Below, one piece after another: positions 1-10,699 of a stretch of DNA of 64,000 bases (positions are counted from its first letter, which is position 1; each line of letters opens with the position of its first letter). The stretch comes from an uncultured Litoreibacter sp. (GTDB lineage: Bacteria > Pseudomonadota > Alphaproteobacteria > Rhodobacterales > Rhodobacteraceae), in the NCBI GenBank assembly GCA_947504205.1, contig CANNGL010000001.1, positions 558,001-622,000 of the forward strand, in the 5' to 3' direction. A program made the translations under genes and the position numbers. The notes under the pieces were generated by a model. That model did no database searches. It was not told where the DNA came from and saw only the letters and a list, made by a program, of their open reading frames with translations.

Positions 1-73
1 CGAAGGCGTAGCTCGCTATCAAACATCCAAGCAGGATGAGGTAGATCAGTTGTCCGGTATCATCGCCACTCAT
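1..73 (-). CDS. Partial CDS (N-terminus only), membrane-anchored protein; possibly a TIGR02281-type retropepsin-like aspartic protease
   Basis: Minus-strand ATG at 73 gives MSGDDTGQLIYLILLGCLIASYAF and runs off the left edge; resembles the N-terminus of Roseobacter TIGR02281 proteins, but only 24 residues are visible. Confidence 0.4.
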   Translation of the reverse strand, partial: MSGDDTGQLIYLILLGCLIASYAF

Positions 74-110
74 GTCAGGGCCTCCTGAATGTCATATAGG
101 GAGTGCCGCG

Positions 111-731
111 TCAGCTTGCCAGAAATCCAAAATCCGCCATGCCATCGAGGACGAACTGAACCGCCAGCGCGGCCAGCAACATACCAAGCAGGCGGGTGAC
201 GACCTTAATCCCTGTGGCGCCCAGTAGCCGCTCAAAAAGGCCTGCGGTCAAAGCCAGCAAAAACACCAGCAGCACGGTGGCCACCATGGCGCCGAAGACT
301 GTGATAGTGTTGGCCAAGCTGCCTTCGGCGGCATCCACCAGCAAAATCATCGATGTCATTGATCCGGCCCCTGCGATAAGCGGCATGGCCAGCGGGAACA
401 CTGATGGGTCTTCGCGCGCCTCGTCTGCCTGGTTTTCGCGTCGCTCGCTGCGGCGTTCAAAGAGCATGTCGAACGCTGTCACAAAAAGCAGGATACCGCC
501 CGAGATGCGAAACGCAGGCATCGAGATGCCGACAAAGGCCAAAACTTCCTCCCCAGCCAGCCCGAATACAGTCAATATGCCAATCGCAAACACACAAGCT
601 CGTGCCGCGATGCGCCGCCGCTCCTGCGCGGGCATCCCTTGGGTCAGGGCGACGAACATGGGTGTCAGACCGATTGGGTCGATGATGACAAACAGTGTCA
701 CGAAGGCAGTGATCGCAAAGGTGAAATCCAT
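111..731 (-). CDS. MarC family integral membrane protein
   Basis: 206 aa; 'FVIIDPIGLTPMFVALT' and 'RISGGILLF..AFDML' are MarC-like; multiple TM segments. Confidence 0.88.
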   Translation of the reverse strand: MDFTFAITAFVTLFVIIDPIGLTPMFVALTQGMPAQERRRIAARACVFAIGILTVFGLAGEEVLAFVGISMPAFRISGGILLFVTAFDMLFERRSERRENQADEAREDPSVFPLAMPLIAGAGSMTSMILLVDAAEGSLANTITVFGAMVATVLLVFLLALTAGLFERLLGATGIKVVTRLLGMLLAALAVQFVLDGMADFGFLAS

Positions 732-734
732 GCG

Positions 735-2579
735 CTAAGCCTCTGCCTTATCTAGCTTTTCTTGCGCCGATACCCAAATGGCTTCGGCCCGATCCAGTGC
801 TTCCATCACCTCTGAATACTTCTTCTGCCAGACCAGACGTTTGGCCTCCATGTGATCTTCATAGGCCTCTGGCTTTGCCAGTCGCGCGGCCAGTTCATCC
901 TGCATGTCGGTCAGTTTCTGGATACGGGCCTCAGCTTTGCGGACCTCGCTGCGCATTTCCAAAAGAGCGTCCCGGCTGGGTCGCTTCTTAACTGGGCGTG
1001 CCTGAGATTTCTTGCTTTCAGGCGTCTTGAGCAGCATCGCGCGATAGCTATCCAAATCCCCCTCATAGGGTGCCACATGGCCGTCCTTCACCAACCACAG
1101 ACGGTCTGCGACAAGACTGAGCAAATGCATGTCGTGGCTAACCAGAATGACAGCGCCAGAATAGGCGGTCAGGGCCTCTACAAGTGCTTCGCGGCTTTCC
1201 ATATCAAGGTGGTTTGTCGGCTCGTCCAGGATCAACATATGAGGCGCATCCAGCGTCGCCAGCAACAACGATAGCCGCGCCTTCTGGCCACCCGAAAGCC
1301 GGGACACGATGGTATCCGCCTGATCCGCCGTTAATCCGAAGCCTGCGAGACGAGCCCTGTGCCGGGCTGGTGTTTGGTCGGGCAGGGCGCGGCGCAAGTG
1401 ATCTATGGGCGTTTCGCCCGCTTCCAGCTCTTCCAGTTGATGCTGTGCGAAGTAACCCACGCGCAGCTTGGACGCCTTGATCATGCGGCCCGACATTTTC
1501 TCAAGTTTGCCAGACAACAGTTTGGAAAGGGTGGATTTTCCTTCGCCATTGCGCCCCAGAAGCGCGATGCGGTCGTCCTGATCGATGCGCAGAGAGAGGC
1601 GTGATAAGACGGTCGTATCTCCGTATCCCACCGACGCCCCTTCCAGAGAGATAATCGGTGGCGACAATTCCTCGGGCTCGGGAAAAGTGAAGGCGCGCAA
1701 GGCCGCTTCTTCCACACTTGCAATAGGTTGCATTTTGGCCAGCGCTTTCAAGCGCGACTGTGCCTGACGGGCCTTGTCTGCTTTGTAGCGAAACCGGTCG
1801 ACGTAGGATTGCAAATGGGCGCGGCGGGTTTCTTGCTTTCTGGCTTCGGCTTGGGCCACCGCCAGACGCTCTGCCTTTTGCCGGGCAAACTGGTCGTAAG
1901 GCCCCTGATAGAGCGTCAGTTTGCGCCCTTCGAGATGCAGGATCGCATTTACCGATCGGTTCAACAAGCCACGGTCGTGAGAGATGACGATCACTGTGTG
2001 CGGATAGCTCGTCAGATAGTTCTCAAGCCAAAGCGCCCCTTCCAAATCAAGGTAGTTGGTTGGTTCATCAAGCAGCAACAGATCCGGGGCGCTGAACAGG
2101 ACAGCGGCCAGCGCGACGCGCATCCGCCATCCCCCGGAAAACGCAGAGCAGGGCATTGCCTGTTCTTCTTGTGTGAAGCCCAAACCGGACAGAATGGTGG
2201 CAGCTCGGGCCTCGGCTGACCAGGCGTCGATATCGACCAACCTGGTTTGAATGTCTGCAATCCGTGCCGGGTCTTTCGCTTTTTCGGCTTCCTCAAGCAG
2301 GTCCGCGCGTTCGGTGTCAGCCTCAAGCACGGTATCGAGCAATGACACCTCGCTTCCCGGCACTTCTTGGGAGACGCCGCCGATCCGCGATTTTGCGGGC
2401 AGGGAGATCGTTCCGGCCTCCAGTGCCAATTCGCCCCGGATCAAGCGAAACAGCGTGGTTTTGCCAGTGCCGTTGCGCCCTACCAGCCCGACTTTGTGAC
2501 CGGTTGGAATGATCGCTGAGGCCTCCTCCATCAAAGGGCGGCCCTCCATAGCGAATGTGATGGCGTCGATCTTCAGCAT
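735..2579 (-). CDS. ABC-F family ATP-binding protein
   Basis: 614 aa; two Walker A ([18 protein letters not shown]), two signature motifs ([16 protein letters not shown]), two [16 protein letters not shown] motifs, no TM domain. Confidence 0.93.
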   Translation of the reverse strand: MLKIDAITFAMEGRPLMEEASAIIPTGHKVGLVGRNGTGKTTLFRLIRGELALEAGTISLPAKSRIGGVSQEVPGSEVSLLDTVLEADTERADLLEEAEKAKDPARIADIQTRLVDIDAWSAEARAATILSGLGFTQEEQAMPCSAFSGGWRMRVALAAVLFSAPDLLLLDEPTNYLDLEGALWLENYLTSYPHTVIVISHDRGLLNRSVNAILHLEGRKLTLYQGPYDQFARQKAERLAVAQAEARKQETRRAHLQSYVDRFRYKADKARQAQSRLKALAKMQPIASVEEAALRAFTFPEPEELSPPIISLEGASVGYGDTTVLSRLSLRIDQDDRIALLGRNGEGKSTLSKLLSGKLEKMSGRMIKASKLRVGYFAQHQLEELEAGETPIDHLRRALPDQTPARHRARLAGFGLTADQADTIVSRLSGGQKARLSLLLATLDAPHMLILDEPTNHLDMESREALVEALTAYSGAVILVSHDMHLLSLVADRLWLVKDGHVAPYEGDLDSYRAMLLKTPESKKSQARPVKKRPSRDALLEMRSEVRKAEARIQKLTDMQDELAARLAKPEAYEDHMEAKRLVWQKKYSEVMEALDRAEAIWVSAQEKLDKAEA

Positions 2580-2696
2580 AGCGCCTCATGTGACGGAGCC
2601 GTGTGGGCGTGTCAACGCCTCAGCACAAATGCCGGGTTTTCAACGCGGATGCCTCATGTTAGTGGGGCGCGAAATTCATCGCAGGAGACCATAGAA

Positions 2697-3119
2697 ATGG
2701 CGCTGGAACGCACGTTTTCCATCATTAAACCCGACGCAACCAAACGTAACCTGACCGGTCAGATCGTGGCCAAGTTCGAAGAAGCAGGGCTGCGCGTTGT
2801 TGCATCCAAGCGCATCCAGCTTTCGCTGAAGCAGGCACAAACCTTTTACGGCGTTCACAAAGAGCGTCCGTTCTTCGACGAATTATGCGAGTTCATGATC
2901 TCCGAGCCAATTGTTGTTCAGGTCCTCGAAGGCGAAAATGCCATCGCGAAGAACCGCGAAGTGATGGGCGCGACCAACCCGGCAGAGGCCGATGCCGGCA
3001 CGATCCGCAAGGAATTTGCACTGTCGATTGGCGAAAATTCGGTCCATGGCTCCGATGCGCCTGAAACCGCAAAAGAAGAAATCGCATATTTCTTCTCCGG
3101 TCTGGAACTTGTTGGCTGA
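2697..3119 (+). CDS. ndk: Nucleoside diphosphate kinase
   Basis: [18 protein letters not shown]..., [16 protein letters not shown]; the annotated ORF start at 2601 is too far upstream. Confidence 0.96.
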   Translation: MALERTFSIIKPDATKRNLTGQIVAKFEEAGLRVVASKRIQLSLKQAQTFYGVHKERPFFDELCEFMISEPIVVQVLEGENAIAKNREVMGATNPAEADAGTIRKEFALSIGENSVHGSDAPETAKEEIAYFFSGLELVG

Positions 3120-3169
3120 TCAGGCGTTCAGATTTGAAGCTCGCGATGAGGCGAGCGTCTACCTCGTAA

Positions 3170-3205
3170 GATTGCCCGTACCTCTGGTGCGGGCAATTTT
3201 TGTTG
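3170..3205 (+). terminator. Intrinsic terminator after ndk
   Basis: attgcccg-tacctctggtg-cgggcaat followed by ttttgtt. Confidence 0.8.
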
Positions 3206-3583
3206 TCATGCGGGTATAGCGATAGGTGTGCCCATTTGACCGGATGTCTGAAGATAGTCGCGTAACAATTTGACATTGCGTGTATTTGCGTTCCATCCGA
3301 CATCGAAAATGTCTCCAAACAGCGGCACCATGCCGATGATTACGTCAATGGCAAGGTTAAGACCCATCCTGACCATCAGGCGTCTGGAAACACCGTACGC
3401 ATGAGCACGCTGCAAAATGACCGAGGCTGGGATCAACATGATCGTATCGCCCAGCACCGGTACAAAGCCCGCAACAGCGTCCAGACCGAAGCGGATATCG
3501 GTTCCGGGGATCGGCACAGCGTTTTCGAGGATGTATGCAAGTTGGTCCAGTTTGGCCAACTCAGTTTCAATGTCCCTGGTCAT
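3206..3583 (-). CDS. DUF4112 domain-containing protein
   Basis: 125 aa; IPGTDIRFGLDAVAGFVPVLGDTIML ... IGMVPLFGDIFDVGWNANTRN. Confidence 0.8.
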   Translation of the reverse strand: MTRDIETELAKLDQLAYILENAVPIPGTDIRFGLDAVAGFVPVLGDTIMLIPASVILQRAHAYGVSRRLMVRMGLNLAIDVIIGMVPLFGDIFDVGWNANTRNVKLLRDYLQTSGQMGTPIAIPA

Positions 3584-3622
3584 ATAATGTAAATAGTCGT
3601 TACATTGCGTGATTTCAAGATC

Positions 3623-3955
3623 TCAGCGCTTCTTTTCAACAACGCCTATCTCATCAAGGATGCGCTCAAAGCCATTGATATCTTTGTCGTAATGCTTGTT
3701 TTTCAGGTTGTCGAAACGTTCCCGTAGAGCGATCTTTTCCTTGCCCTTGCAGTCATTCCAAGGGCGGCCTTGCAGACCCATTACAAGAACATAGTAGCCG
3801 ATGAAATGCGGTCGCACCCCATTTTCAAGCAGTTTGGCATAGGCCGCATCTGCCCCGATTTCGCGTAAGGCTTCAGCGGATGTTATCCCAACAGCGGCCA
3901 ACGATTTTTCATACGCAGGGCCAAGGTTGCGAATTGTCGTGACGGACGTGGACAT
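3623..3955 (-). CDS. TfoX/Sxy C-terminal-domain-like protein
   Basis: 110 aa; 'IRNLGPAYEKSLAAVGITSAEALREIGADAAYAKLLENG' helix-hairpin-helix signature of the TfoX C-terminal domain. Confidence 0.75.
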   Translation of the reverse strand: MSTSVTTIRNLGPAYEKSLAAVGITSAEALREIGADAAYAKLLENGVRPHFIGYYVLVMGLQGRPWNDCKGKEKIALRERFDNLKNKHYDKDINGFERILDEIGVVEKKR

Positions 3956-3987
3956 TCCGTCAGCTTAAGTCAGTTTTATCCAGAGCT

Positions 3988-4080
3988 CTAGATGCTGGCC
4001 CAGTCGTCGAACTTGATGGGTTCCTGAACGGGTTCTGGATTAGGTTTGCGATCTTCTGGATCGGGAGTTGGATTAGCCAT
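3988..4080 (-). CDS. Putative 30-aa small protein MANPTPDPEDRKPNPEPVQEPIKFDDWASI
   Basis: Not in the supplied ORF track; ATG preceded by GAGGTCCGAA (good Shine-Dalgarno), clean stop, low-complexity Pro/Glu N-terminus. Confidence 0.45.
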   Translation of the reverse strand: MANPTPDPEDRKPNPEPVQEPIKFDDWASI

Positions 4081-4292
4081 TTCGGACCTCGATACTCATT
4101 TAAACACACACAGATCAGCAGGGAAAAAAGACGTATGGCTGAAGGATCTGTGCCATTAGTATGGCATTTTTTTCGAATTTTGCCAAATCGGGTCCGTTTC
4201 GGCCATAATTCGGACGGCGACAAAAGGCCGTTTTTTGTTCATTCAAAGCAACCAATCCAAGCGATTGGTTCGGGTTATGCTGTTTGGAAAAT

Positions 4293-4367
4293 TGGCTCCG
4301 GCGGTAGGGATCGAACCTACGACCAATTGATTAACAGTCAACTGCTCTACCGCTGAGCTACGCCGGA
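4293..4367 (-). tRNA. tRNA-Asn (GTT)
   Basis: Reverse complement TCCGGCGTAGCTCAGCGGTAGAGCAGTTGACTGTTAATCAATTGGTCGTAGGTTCGATCCCTACCGCCGGAGCCA folds as a cloverleaf; anticodon loop CTGTTAA; encoded CCA. Confidence 0.95.
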
Positions 4368-4428
4368 ACTGAGGCGCGATATAGCAAGGTGGATTCGTGG
4401 CGTAAAGGGTCTTTCGGTGTGAAGGTCA

Positions 4429-5355
4429 TCAGATTTTTGCAAACCGCGCCGTTGGGGAGATTTTGCCTGCCGAACTCACAAGGCCACGGGTGTGCAGATC
4501 AATCAGATGGGCCAGAACATTGCGCTCAGCCGCTGGCCAGAGCTTCGGATCGACGTCTGTGTAGATTTCAGCGGTCAGCGTGCCGGGCGTCATGGCGCCA
4601 CGGCCCAATTTATTCAGGATCTGGCGCTCCCGTATCTTTCGATGTGACAGAAGCTCCGACAGACGGGCCGGCGGGTCTTCGACGGGCCCGCCATGACCGG
4701 GATAATAAGTTTTCTCAGGGCGCGCCTGAAGCGTTTCCAGCGACGTCATGAAATCGGTCAGGTGCCCGTCGGGAGGCGAGACCATCGATGTGGCCCAGTC
4801 CATGACCATATCGCCCGATAGCAGGATGTTTTTCTTCTCCCAAGCGAAGCACAGGTGGTTGCCCATATGGCCGGGGGTGTGGATGGCGACCAGATCCCAG
4901 TTGGTGCCCGATATCACGTCGCCATCTTTGAGCGTGACATCGGGCAGAAACGTCTCATCCACGCCTTCGCCCCCATCAAGCGCGTCCAAGCCCTTCATCA
5001 CCGATGCGCGTCCGGCGTTGCTGGGGCCAAACCCGTGAACCCTCGCATCCGTGATCTGAGCGAGCGTCATCGCAAGTGGGGAATGGTCAACATGGCTATG
5101 GGTGACAAGAATATGCGAGATCCGCTGTTCCGCAGTCAAAGCCCCCAGAATGGCGTCGAGATGCGATTGCTCTGGGGGGCCGGGATCAATCACCGCAATG
5201 TCGCGTGTGCCAACGAGATAGGTATTTGTGCCGTGATAAGTCATCGGCGAGGGGTTGGGGGCCAGAATACGCCGGAACCCGTTGAAAATGCGTTCGGGCG
5301 CGCCGACACGGGGGCGTTGTGTGGATTGTCCTGCCATGCCCCTTTTCCTTTGCAC
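4429..5355 (-). CDS. MBL-fold metallo-hydrolase (beta-lactamase-like/LACTB2-like)
   Basis: 308 aa; ILVTHSHVDHSPLA, HTPGHMGNHLCF, LLSGDMVMDW, YYPGHGGPV. Confidence 0.9.
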   Translation of the reverse strand: MQRKRGMAGQSTQRPRVGAPERIFNGFRRILAPNPSPMTYHGTNTYLVGTRDIAVIDPGPPEQSHLDAILGALTAEQRISHILVTHSHVDHSPLAMTLAQITDARVHGFGPSNAGRASVMKGLDALDGGEGVDETFLPDVTLKDGDVISGTNWDLVAIHTPGHMGNHLCFAWEKKNILLSGDMVMDWATSMVSPPDGHLTDFMTSLETLQARPEKTYYPGHGGPVEDPPARLSELLSHRKIRERQILNKLGRGAMTPGTLTAEIYTDVDPKLWPAAERNVLAHLIDLHTRGLVSSAGKISPTARFAKI

Positions 5356-5380
5356 CGCCTACGCTTACGCTCTGGCCAGC

Positions 5381-6700
5381 ATGGCACAGTTCTCGATCAA
5401 ACGCTATCTTCCCCGCGGGCTCTACGGACGTGCAGCGCTCATCTTGCTGGTGCCGATTGTTACGATCCAGATCGTTGTGTCTCTTGCGTTTATCCAGCGT
5501 CTTTATGAGCGTGTGACGGAGCAGATGACCGAGAATATCGGGGTGGAGTTGCAACTGCTATATGATGAGGTTGCAGACGCTCCGGACCTTGCTGCGGCAC
5601 AGACTGACCTTGAAAAAGTCGCGCGTGCCTTGAGGCTTGATGCCGACCTGCCCGGTGAACCTTATGAGAATCGCAGACGATTCTACGATGTTTCCGGCAG
5701 GGTGATGGTGGAGATCTTGCGGAACAGGTTTCCGCAGCTGGTCGGGATAGATTTGATCGAGAACCGCAAGATCGTTTACATGACGGTTCCGACGGATAAG
5801 GGGTTGCTTTCTGTCCGTTTTCCGCGACGTCGGGTATCCGCGACGAACCCGCATCAACTTTTGGTCTGGATGGTTTTGACCAGTGCCTTGATGACGATCA
5901 TTGCGTATTTGTTTCTGAGAAATCAGCTGCGACCTATTCGAAGGCTATCGCGCGCAGCTGAAGCTTTCGGCAAGGGGAATGTCGTCAAATACAGCCCGGG
6001 CGGTGCCACGGAGGTGCGTGCGGCGGGCAACGCTTTTCTCAATATGCGTAACCGGATCGAGCGACAGATTGAGCAACGTACGATGATGTTGTCGGGGGTC
6101 AGCCATGATTTGCGCACGCCTCTGACACGCCTGAAATTGGGCCTGTCGATGCAGCCAGATACCAAGGATATCCAGAAGCTCTCGCGCGATGTGGATGAAA
6201 TGGAAAGCCTGATCGAGACATTTCTCGATTTCGCCCGGATGGATGCGATGGAAGATCGCGAGGAGACAAATCTGACCCAGCTGATTACTGACGCTGCCGA
6301 TAATGTCCGCCGGACCGGGGCGCAGGTTACGCTCAATCTGCCCGACGAGAACATACCGACGCTGAAATTGCGGCCGATCGCCTTGGCGCGGGCTTGTGAA
6401 AACCTGATCGCGAATGCGGTGCGATATGGCTCGTCTGCGCTGGTCACGGCCACTGTGCTCGAGACCGCCATTCGCATTCGAGTCGAGGATGATGGACCGG
6501 GCATCCCAAGTGAAAGCCGGGAAGAGGCACTGAAACCCTTTGCCCGGCTTGATACGGCGCGCAATCAGAACAAGGGCAGTGGTGTGGGCCTTGGGCTTGC
6601 TATCGTGTCTGATGTGGTGCGAAGCCACGGTGGAACGCTTCGACTTGGGGAGAGCGAAACCTTGGGAGGCTTATGTGCTGATATTATTCTGCCAAGATGA
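5381..6700 (+). CDS. EnvZ-like sensor histidine kinase (HAMP, HisKA, HATPase)
   Basis: MAQFSIKRYLPRGLYGRAALILLVPIVTIQ...; SGVSHDLRTPLTRLKL; DDGPGIP; GVGLGLAIV. Start trimmed from 5255. Confidence 0.9.
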   Translation: MAQFSIKRYLPRGLYGRAALILLVPIVTIQIVVSLAFIQRLYERVTEQMTENIGVELQLLYDEVADAPDLAAAQTDLEKVARALRLDADLPGEPYENRRRFYDVSGRVMVEILRNRFPQLVGIDLIENRKIVYMTVPTDKGLLSVRFPRRRVSATNPHQLLVWMVLTSALMTIIAYLFLRNQLRPIRRLSRAAEAFGKGNVVKYSPGGATEVRAAGNAFLNMRNRIERQIEQRTMMLSGVSHDLRTPLTRLKLGLSMQPDTKDIQKLSRDVDEMESLIETFLDFARMDAMEDREETNLTQLITDAADNVRRTGAQVTLNLPDENIPTLKLRPIALARACENLIANAVRYGSSALVTATVLETAIRIRVEDDGPGIPSESREEALKPFARLDTARNQNKGSGVGLGLAIVSDVVRSHGGTLRLGESETLGGLCADIILPR

Positions 6701-6705
6701 CGGTG

Positions 6706-6782
6706 TGGTAGGCCCGGCAGGACTTGAACCCGCAACCAAAGCGTTATGAGCGCTCTGCTCTAACCAATTGAGCTACAGGCCC
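6706..6782 (-). tRNA. tRNA with CAT anticodon (elongator Met; Ile2/lysidine type not excluded)
   Basis: Reverse complement GGGCCTGTAGCTCAATTGGTTAGAGCAGAGCGCTCATAACGCTTTGGTTGCGGGTTCAAGTCCTGCCGGGCCTACCA; anticodon loop CTCATAA. Confidence 0.92.
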
Positions 6783-6896
6783 GTCTGAAGGGATGGCTAC
6801 CAGAGTGGCGCCGCGCGTCAAGTCCCAAGCGTTGCTCTCGCATTGTGTTTGCGACCGAGGCGGGATTAGCTGGGTGAGAAAGAACGAAGGGGATGA

Positions 6897-7739
6897 TTGA
6901 TGAGCCGTGATCCGTACGATCCCGAGACGGACGGTGCCGAGACAGATTTTGCTGCGCGCATGTCCTATGGAGATTACTTATCCATTGATCGGATATTGTC
7001 GGCGCAACATCCGATTTCGGCGGCTCCTGACGAGCTGCTGTTCATTATCCAGCATCAGACGTCCGAGCTTTGGATGAAGCTTATGCTACATGAGTTACGT
7101 GCTGCGCGGCTGGCTATTTCTCAGGACCGCATTCCGGAGGCCATGAAATTGCTCGCCAGAGTCTCAAGGATCATGGAGCAGTTGAACAACGCTTGGGAGG
7201 TTCTGCGCACCATGACACCAAGCGATTACACGACCTTTCGCGAAAGTCTTGGGCAAAGCTCAGGCTTTCAATCGCTGCAGTATCGTTTGATCGAGTTCAT
7301 TTTGGGCAACCGCAATCAGTCGATGATGAAAGCTCATTCTCATGACGCAGCTGCTACAGAAGTGCTGAAGGCGGAATTGAAAGTACCGAGCCTTTATCAA
7401 GAGGTGCTGCGCTTTGCGGCGCGCAAGGGTCAGGTGATTCCAAACTCTGTGCTTGAGCAAGTTGAGACGGCGCCACATGCCACAGTGGATGAGGTCGTTG
7501 ATATGTGGGGGCGGGTTTATCGCGACACGGACGCGCATTGGACGCTTTACGAGTTGGCCGAAAAGCTTGTCGATCTGGAGGATTATTTCCGACGCTGGCG
7601 GTTTAACCATGTCACAACTGTTGAACGGGTGATCGGATTCAAGCGCGGCACAGGCGGAACTGGTGGTGTGAGCTACCTTAAGCGAATGCTTGAGGTGGAG
7701 CTTTTCCCAGAGCTGTGGCGTGTGAGAACCATGCTTTGA
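6897..7739 (+). CDS. kynA: Tryptophan 2,3-dioxygenase
   Basis: 280 aa; [74 protein letters not shown]. Confidence 0.95.
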   Translation: MMSRDPYDPETDGAETDFAARMSYGDYLSIDRILSAQHPISAAPDELLFIIQHQTSELWMKLMLHELRAARLAISQDRIPEAMKLLARVSRIMEQLNNAWEVLRTMTPSDYTTFRESLGQSSGFQSLQYRLIEFILGNRNQSMMKAHSHDAAATEVLKAELKVPSLYQEVLRFAARKGQVIPNSVLEQVETAPHATVDEVVDMWGRVYRDTDAHWTLYELAEKLVDLEDYFRRWRFNHVTTVERVIGFKRGTGGTGGVSYLKRMLEVELFPELWRVRTML

Positions 7740-7811
7740 CCCTTGGCCTGTTGTGCCGCGCGGGGGCTTGTTGTATCGGCTTTGCAAGCTGCGCGAGGGG
7801 GCACACCTATC

Positions 7812-8861
7812 ATGACTGAGAGCAAGAAAAATGGGCTGTCCTACGCGGATGCAGGTGTTGATATCGATGCAGGCAACGCGCTAGTTGATCGAATCAAGCC
7901 CGCCGCCAAACGCACAACACGCTCCGGTGTGATGTCGGGGTTAGGTGGGTTTGGTGCACTATTCGATCTCAAGGGGGCAGGGTATCAGGACCCGATCCTT
8001 GTAGGTGCTACGGATGGTGTAGGCACCAAGCTGCGGATCGCAATCGACACCGGAGAAGTGGATGGCGTGGGCATTGACCTGGTGGCGATGTGCGTCAACG
8101 ATCTTGTCTGTCAGGGCGCAGAGCCGCTATTTTTTCTGGATTATTTTGCAACCGGGAAGCTTGAGCTTGATCAGGCGGCACGGATCATCGAGGGCATTGC
8201 AGAGGGTTGCGTGCGCTCTGGCTGCGCCTTGATCGGCGGTGAGACTGCTGAGATGCCGGGGATGTATCCTGAGGGTGATTTTGATCTGGCAGGCTTCGCC
8301 GTGGGCGCGATGGAGCGGGGCACAGAATTGCCGAAGGATGTCCGAGAGGGCGATGTGTTGCTTGGTCTAGCGTCCGATGGGGTGCATTCGAACGGTTATT
8401 CGCTTGTACGTCGTGTGGTGGAAACCAGCGGCCTTGACTGGGAAGCGGATTGTCCGTGGGGTGAGGGAAGCCTTGGCGCGGCCCTTCTTGCGCCGACGCG
8501 GCTCTATGTGAAATCCTGCCTGTCGGTGCTAAAGGCGGGCCATCTGCGCGCCCTTGCACATATAACAGGTGGTGGGCTGACCGAGAATATCCCGCGCGTT
8601 CTGCCTGAGGGGCTTGGTGTCGAAATTAATCTCAACAGCTGGTCGTTGCCCGGCGTGTTCCAATGGCTGGCGTCGCAAGGCGGGATTGTCGAAAGAGAGC
8701 TGTTGAAGACCTTCAACTCCGGTATTGGCATGGTGCTGGTTGTGCCGCAGGACAAAGCTGACGCATCAGCTGCTTTGTTGAAAGAGCAGGGTGAGACGGT
8801 CTTTACCATCGGACGGGTGACCAAAACGCCCGGTGTCGCGTATTCCGGGTCTCTTCTTTGA
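7812..8861 (+). CDS. purM: Phosphoribosylformylglycinamidine cyclo-ligase
   Basis: [42 protein letters not shown]; start moved to ATG 7812. Confidence 0.96.
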   Translation: MTESKKNGLSYADAGVDIDAGNALVDRIKPAAKRTTRSGVMSGLGGFGALFDLKGAGYQDPILVGATDGVGTKLRIAIDTGEVDGVGIDLVAMCVNDLVCQGAEPLFFLDYFATGKLELDQAARIIEGIAEGCVRSGCALIGGETAEMPGMYPEGDFDLAGFAVGAMERGTELPKDVREGDVLLGLASDGVHSNGYSLVRRVVETSGLDWEADCPWGEGSLGAALLAPTRLYVKSCLSVLKAGHLRALAHITGGGLTENIPRVLPEGLGVEINLNSWSLPGVFQWLASQGGIVERELLKTFNSGIGMVLVVPQDKADASAALLKEQGETVFTIGRVTKTPGVAYSGSLL

Positions 8862-9469
8862 GCAAACGGGTCGCAATCCTGATCTCTGGCGGCGGTTCCA
8901 ACATGGTGCGGCTTTGCGAAAGCATGACGGGTGATCATCCGGCGCGCGCTTGCCTTGTTCTCTCTAACCGGGAAGACGCTGGAGGTTTGCAAAAAGCCCG
9001 TGAGATGGGCGTTGCAACGGCGGTGGTTGATCACAAACCTTATGGCGAGGATCGCGCGCGGTTCGAAGATGCCCTGATTAATGTAATTGATTCCGCTCGT
9101 CCCGATATTGTTTGCCTTGCCGGCTTCATGCGTGTTCTGACGTCGCATTTTGTTGATCACTATCATGGGCGGATGCTGAACATTCACCCCTCGCTTCTAC
9201 CGAAGTATCGCGGGTTACATACCCATGCGCGTGCGCTGGATGCGGGCGAGACTATTGCCGGGTGCACGGTGCATGAGGTGACGCCTGTTCTGGATGACGG
9301 TCCTATTCTTGGGCAGGCGCAGGTGCCGGTGCTCCCCGATGACACGCCTGACAGTCTCGCTGCACGTGTGCTTGAGATGGAACATGTTTTGTACCCGGCC
9401 ACTTTGAGGGCGTTTGCCTCTGGTCAGCACGGTCGCGTTGAATTGAAACATCCAGCCCTTCCCATTTGA
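8858..9469 (+). CDS. purN: Phosphoribosylglycinamide formyltransferase
   Basis: 203 aa; [32 protein letters not shown] start overlaps the purM stop (TTGA). Confidence 0.95.
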   Translation: MSKRVAILISGGGSNMVRLCESMTGDHPARACLVLSNREDAGGLQKAREMGVATAVVDHKPYGEDRARFEDALINVIDSARPDIVCLAGFMRVLTSHFVDHYHGRMLNIHPSLLPKYRGLHTHARALDAGETIAGCTVHEVTPVLDDGPILGQAQVPVLPDDTPDSLAARVLEMEHVLYPATLRAFASGQHGRVELKHPALPI

Positions 9470-9536
9470 GCCTGAACGGATTAGGAACGATCTACAGAGG
9501 GGCGAGAACAAGAAGTAATAAGACCCGACACACCAC

Positions 9537-10697
9537 ATGAAGACACTTACCACGACTGAAGAGCTGAAGGCTTATTGTGATCGCGCGAAGCGATTTTCAT
9601 ATGTAACGGTCGACACAGAATTCCTGCGTGAACGCACCTACTACGCCAAGCTGTGCCTTATCCAGCTCGCGATGCCATCGGATGAAGACGACGCCGCGGT
9701 TTTGGTGGACCCTATCATTGGCGACGAGATGTCGTTGGAACCGCTCTATGACCTGTTCCGCGATGAGGCGGTTGTGAAGGTTTTTCACGCAGCCCGGCAG
9801 GATCTTGAGATCTTCTTTGTCGAGGGGGGTGTCATTCCGGTGCCGCTATTCGACACGCAGGTTGCCGCGATGGTCTGCAATTTTGGTGAGCAGGTGGGGT
9901 ACGAGACGCTGGTGCGCAAGATTGCCAAGGCGTCCGTCGACAAGACCTCACGCTTTACCGATTGGTCCAGACGCCCGTTGACCGACGCCCAGAAGAACTA
10001 TGCGTTGGCCGATGTCACCCATTTGCGCGATATCTACGAGTATCTCTCCAAAAGGCTCGACCGTACCAAACGGAAGCCTTGGGTTGAGGAAGAGATGGCT
10101 ATTCTGCGCGATCCAGGCACCTACCGGGTGGAGCCGGCAGAGGCTTGGCGGCGTGTGCGTGTGCGTTCAAATGCACCGAAGTTTTTGGCGATTGTGCGCG
10201 AACTAGCAGAGTTTCGTGAGACCCACGCGCAAGAACGTAATATTCCGCGCAACCGTATTTTCAAGGATGACGCACTTCTGGAGATTGCCTCGACTAAGCC
10301 GAAATCGGTGAAGGATTTGAGTAAGTCGCGCTTGCTGTTACGCGAAGCGCGTAAGGGCGATATCGCCGATGGTATTGTTGCGGCGGTCGAGCGGGGCCTG
10401 AACTGCAAGCCGGACGACATGCCCAAAGTGCCGGCGGCGCGTGACAAGAGCTCTATCAACGCAGCTTTGGCCGATCTGTTGCGTGTGCTTTTGAAAGCGA
10501 AAGCAGAAGAACATGGTGTGGCGCAAAAGCTGATCGCCACCGCGGCTGATCTTGACGATATCGCTATGGGGGATCGTGGTCTTCTCGCGCTGACCGGATG
10601 GCGCGCGGAAGCGTTTGGCAAAGACGCACTACGACTCTGTGCTGGTGAGTTGGCTTTATCGGCAGATGGCGCTTCAGTTAAACTGATCGAGCTTTAG
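9537..10697 (+). CDS. rnd: Ribonuclease D
   Basis: 386 aa; VTVDTEFLRERTYY, KVFHAARQDLEIF, ALADVTHLRDIYEYL and HRDC-like C-terminus. Confidence 0.94.
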   Translation: MKTLTTTEELKAYCDRAKRFSYVTVDTEFLRERTYYAKLCLIQLAMPSDEDDAAVLVDPIIGDEMSLEPLYDLFRDEAVVKVFHAARQDLEIFFVEGGVIPVPLFDTQVAAMVCNFGEQVGYETLVRKIAKASVDKTSRFTDWSRRPLTDAQKNYALADVTHLRDIYEYLSKRLDRTKRKPWVEEEMAILRDPGTYRVEPAEAWRRVRVRSNAPKFLAIVRELAEFRETHAQERNIPRNRIFKDDALLEIASTKPKSVKDLSKSRLLLREARKGDIADGIVAAVERGLNCKPDDMPKVPAARDKSSINAALADLLRVLLKAKAEEHGVAQKLIATAADLDDIAMGDRGLLALTGWRAEAFGKDALRLCAGELALSADGASVKLIEL

Positions 10698-10699
10698 CC

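Noticed and set aside
4429-5355. MBL-fold gene as an antibiotic-resistance metallo-beta-lactamase
   Set aside because: No signal peptide, and overall layout (YYPGHGGPV, C-terminal winged-helix-like tail) fits housekeeping LACTB2-like hydrolases.
4293-6782. tRNA-associated integration sites
   Set aside because: No integrase gene, no repeated tRNA 3' end and no island-like cargo next to either tRNA.
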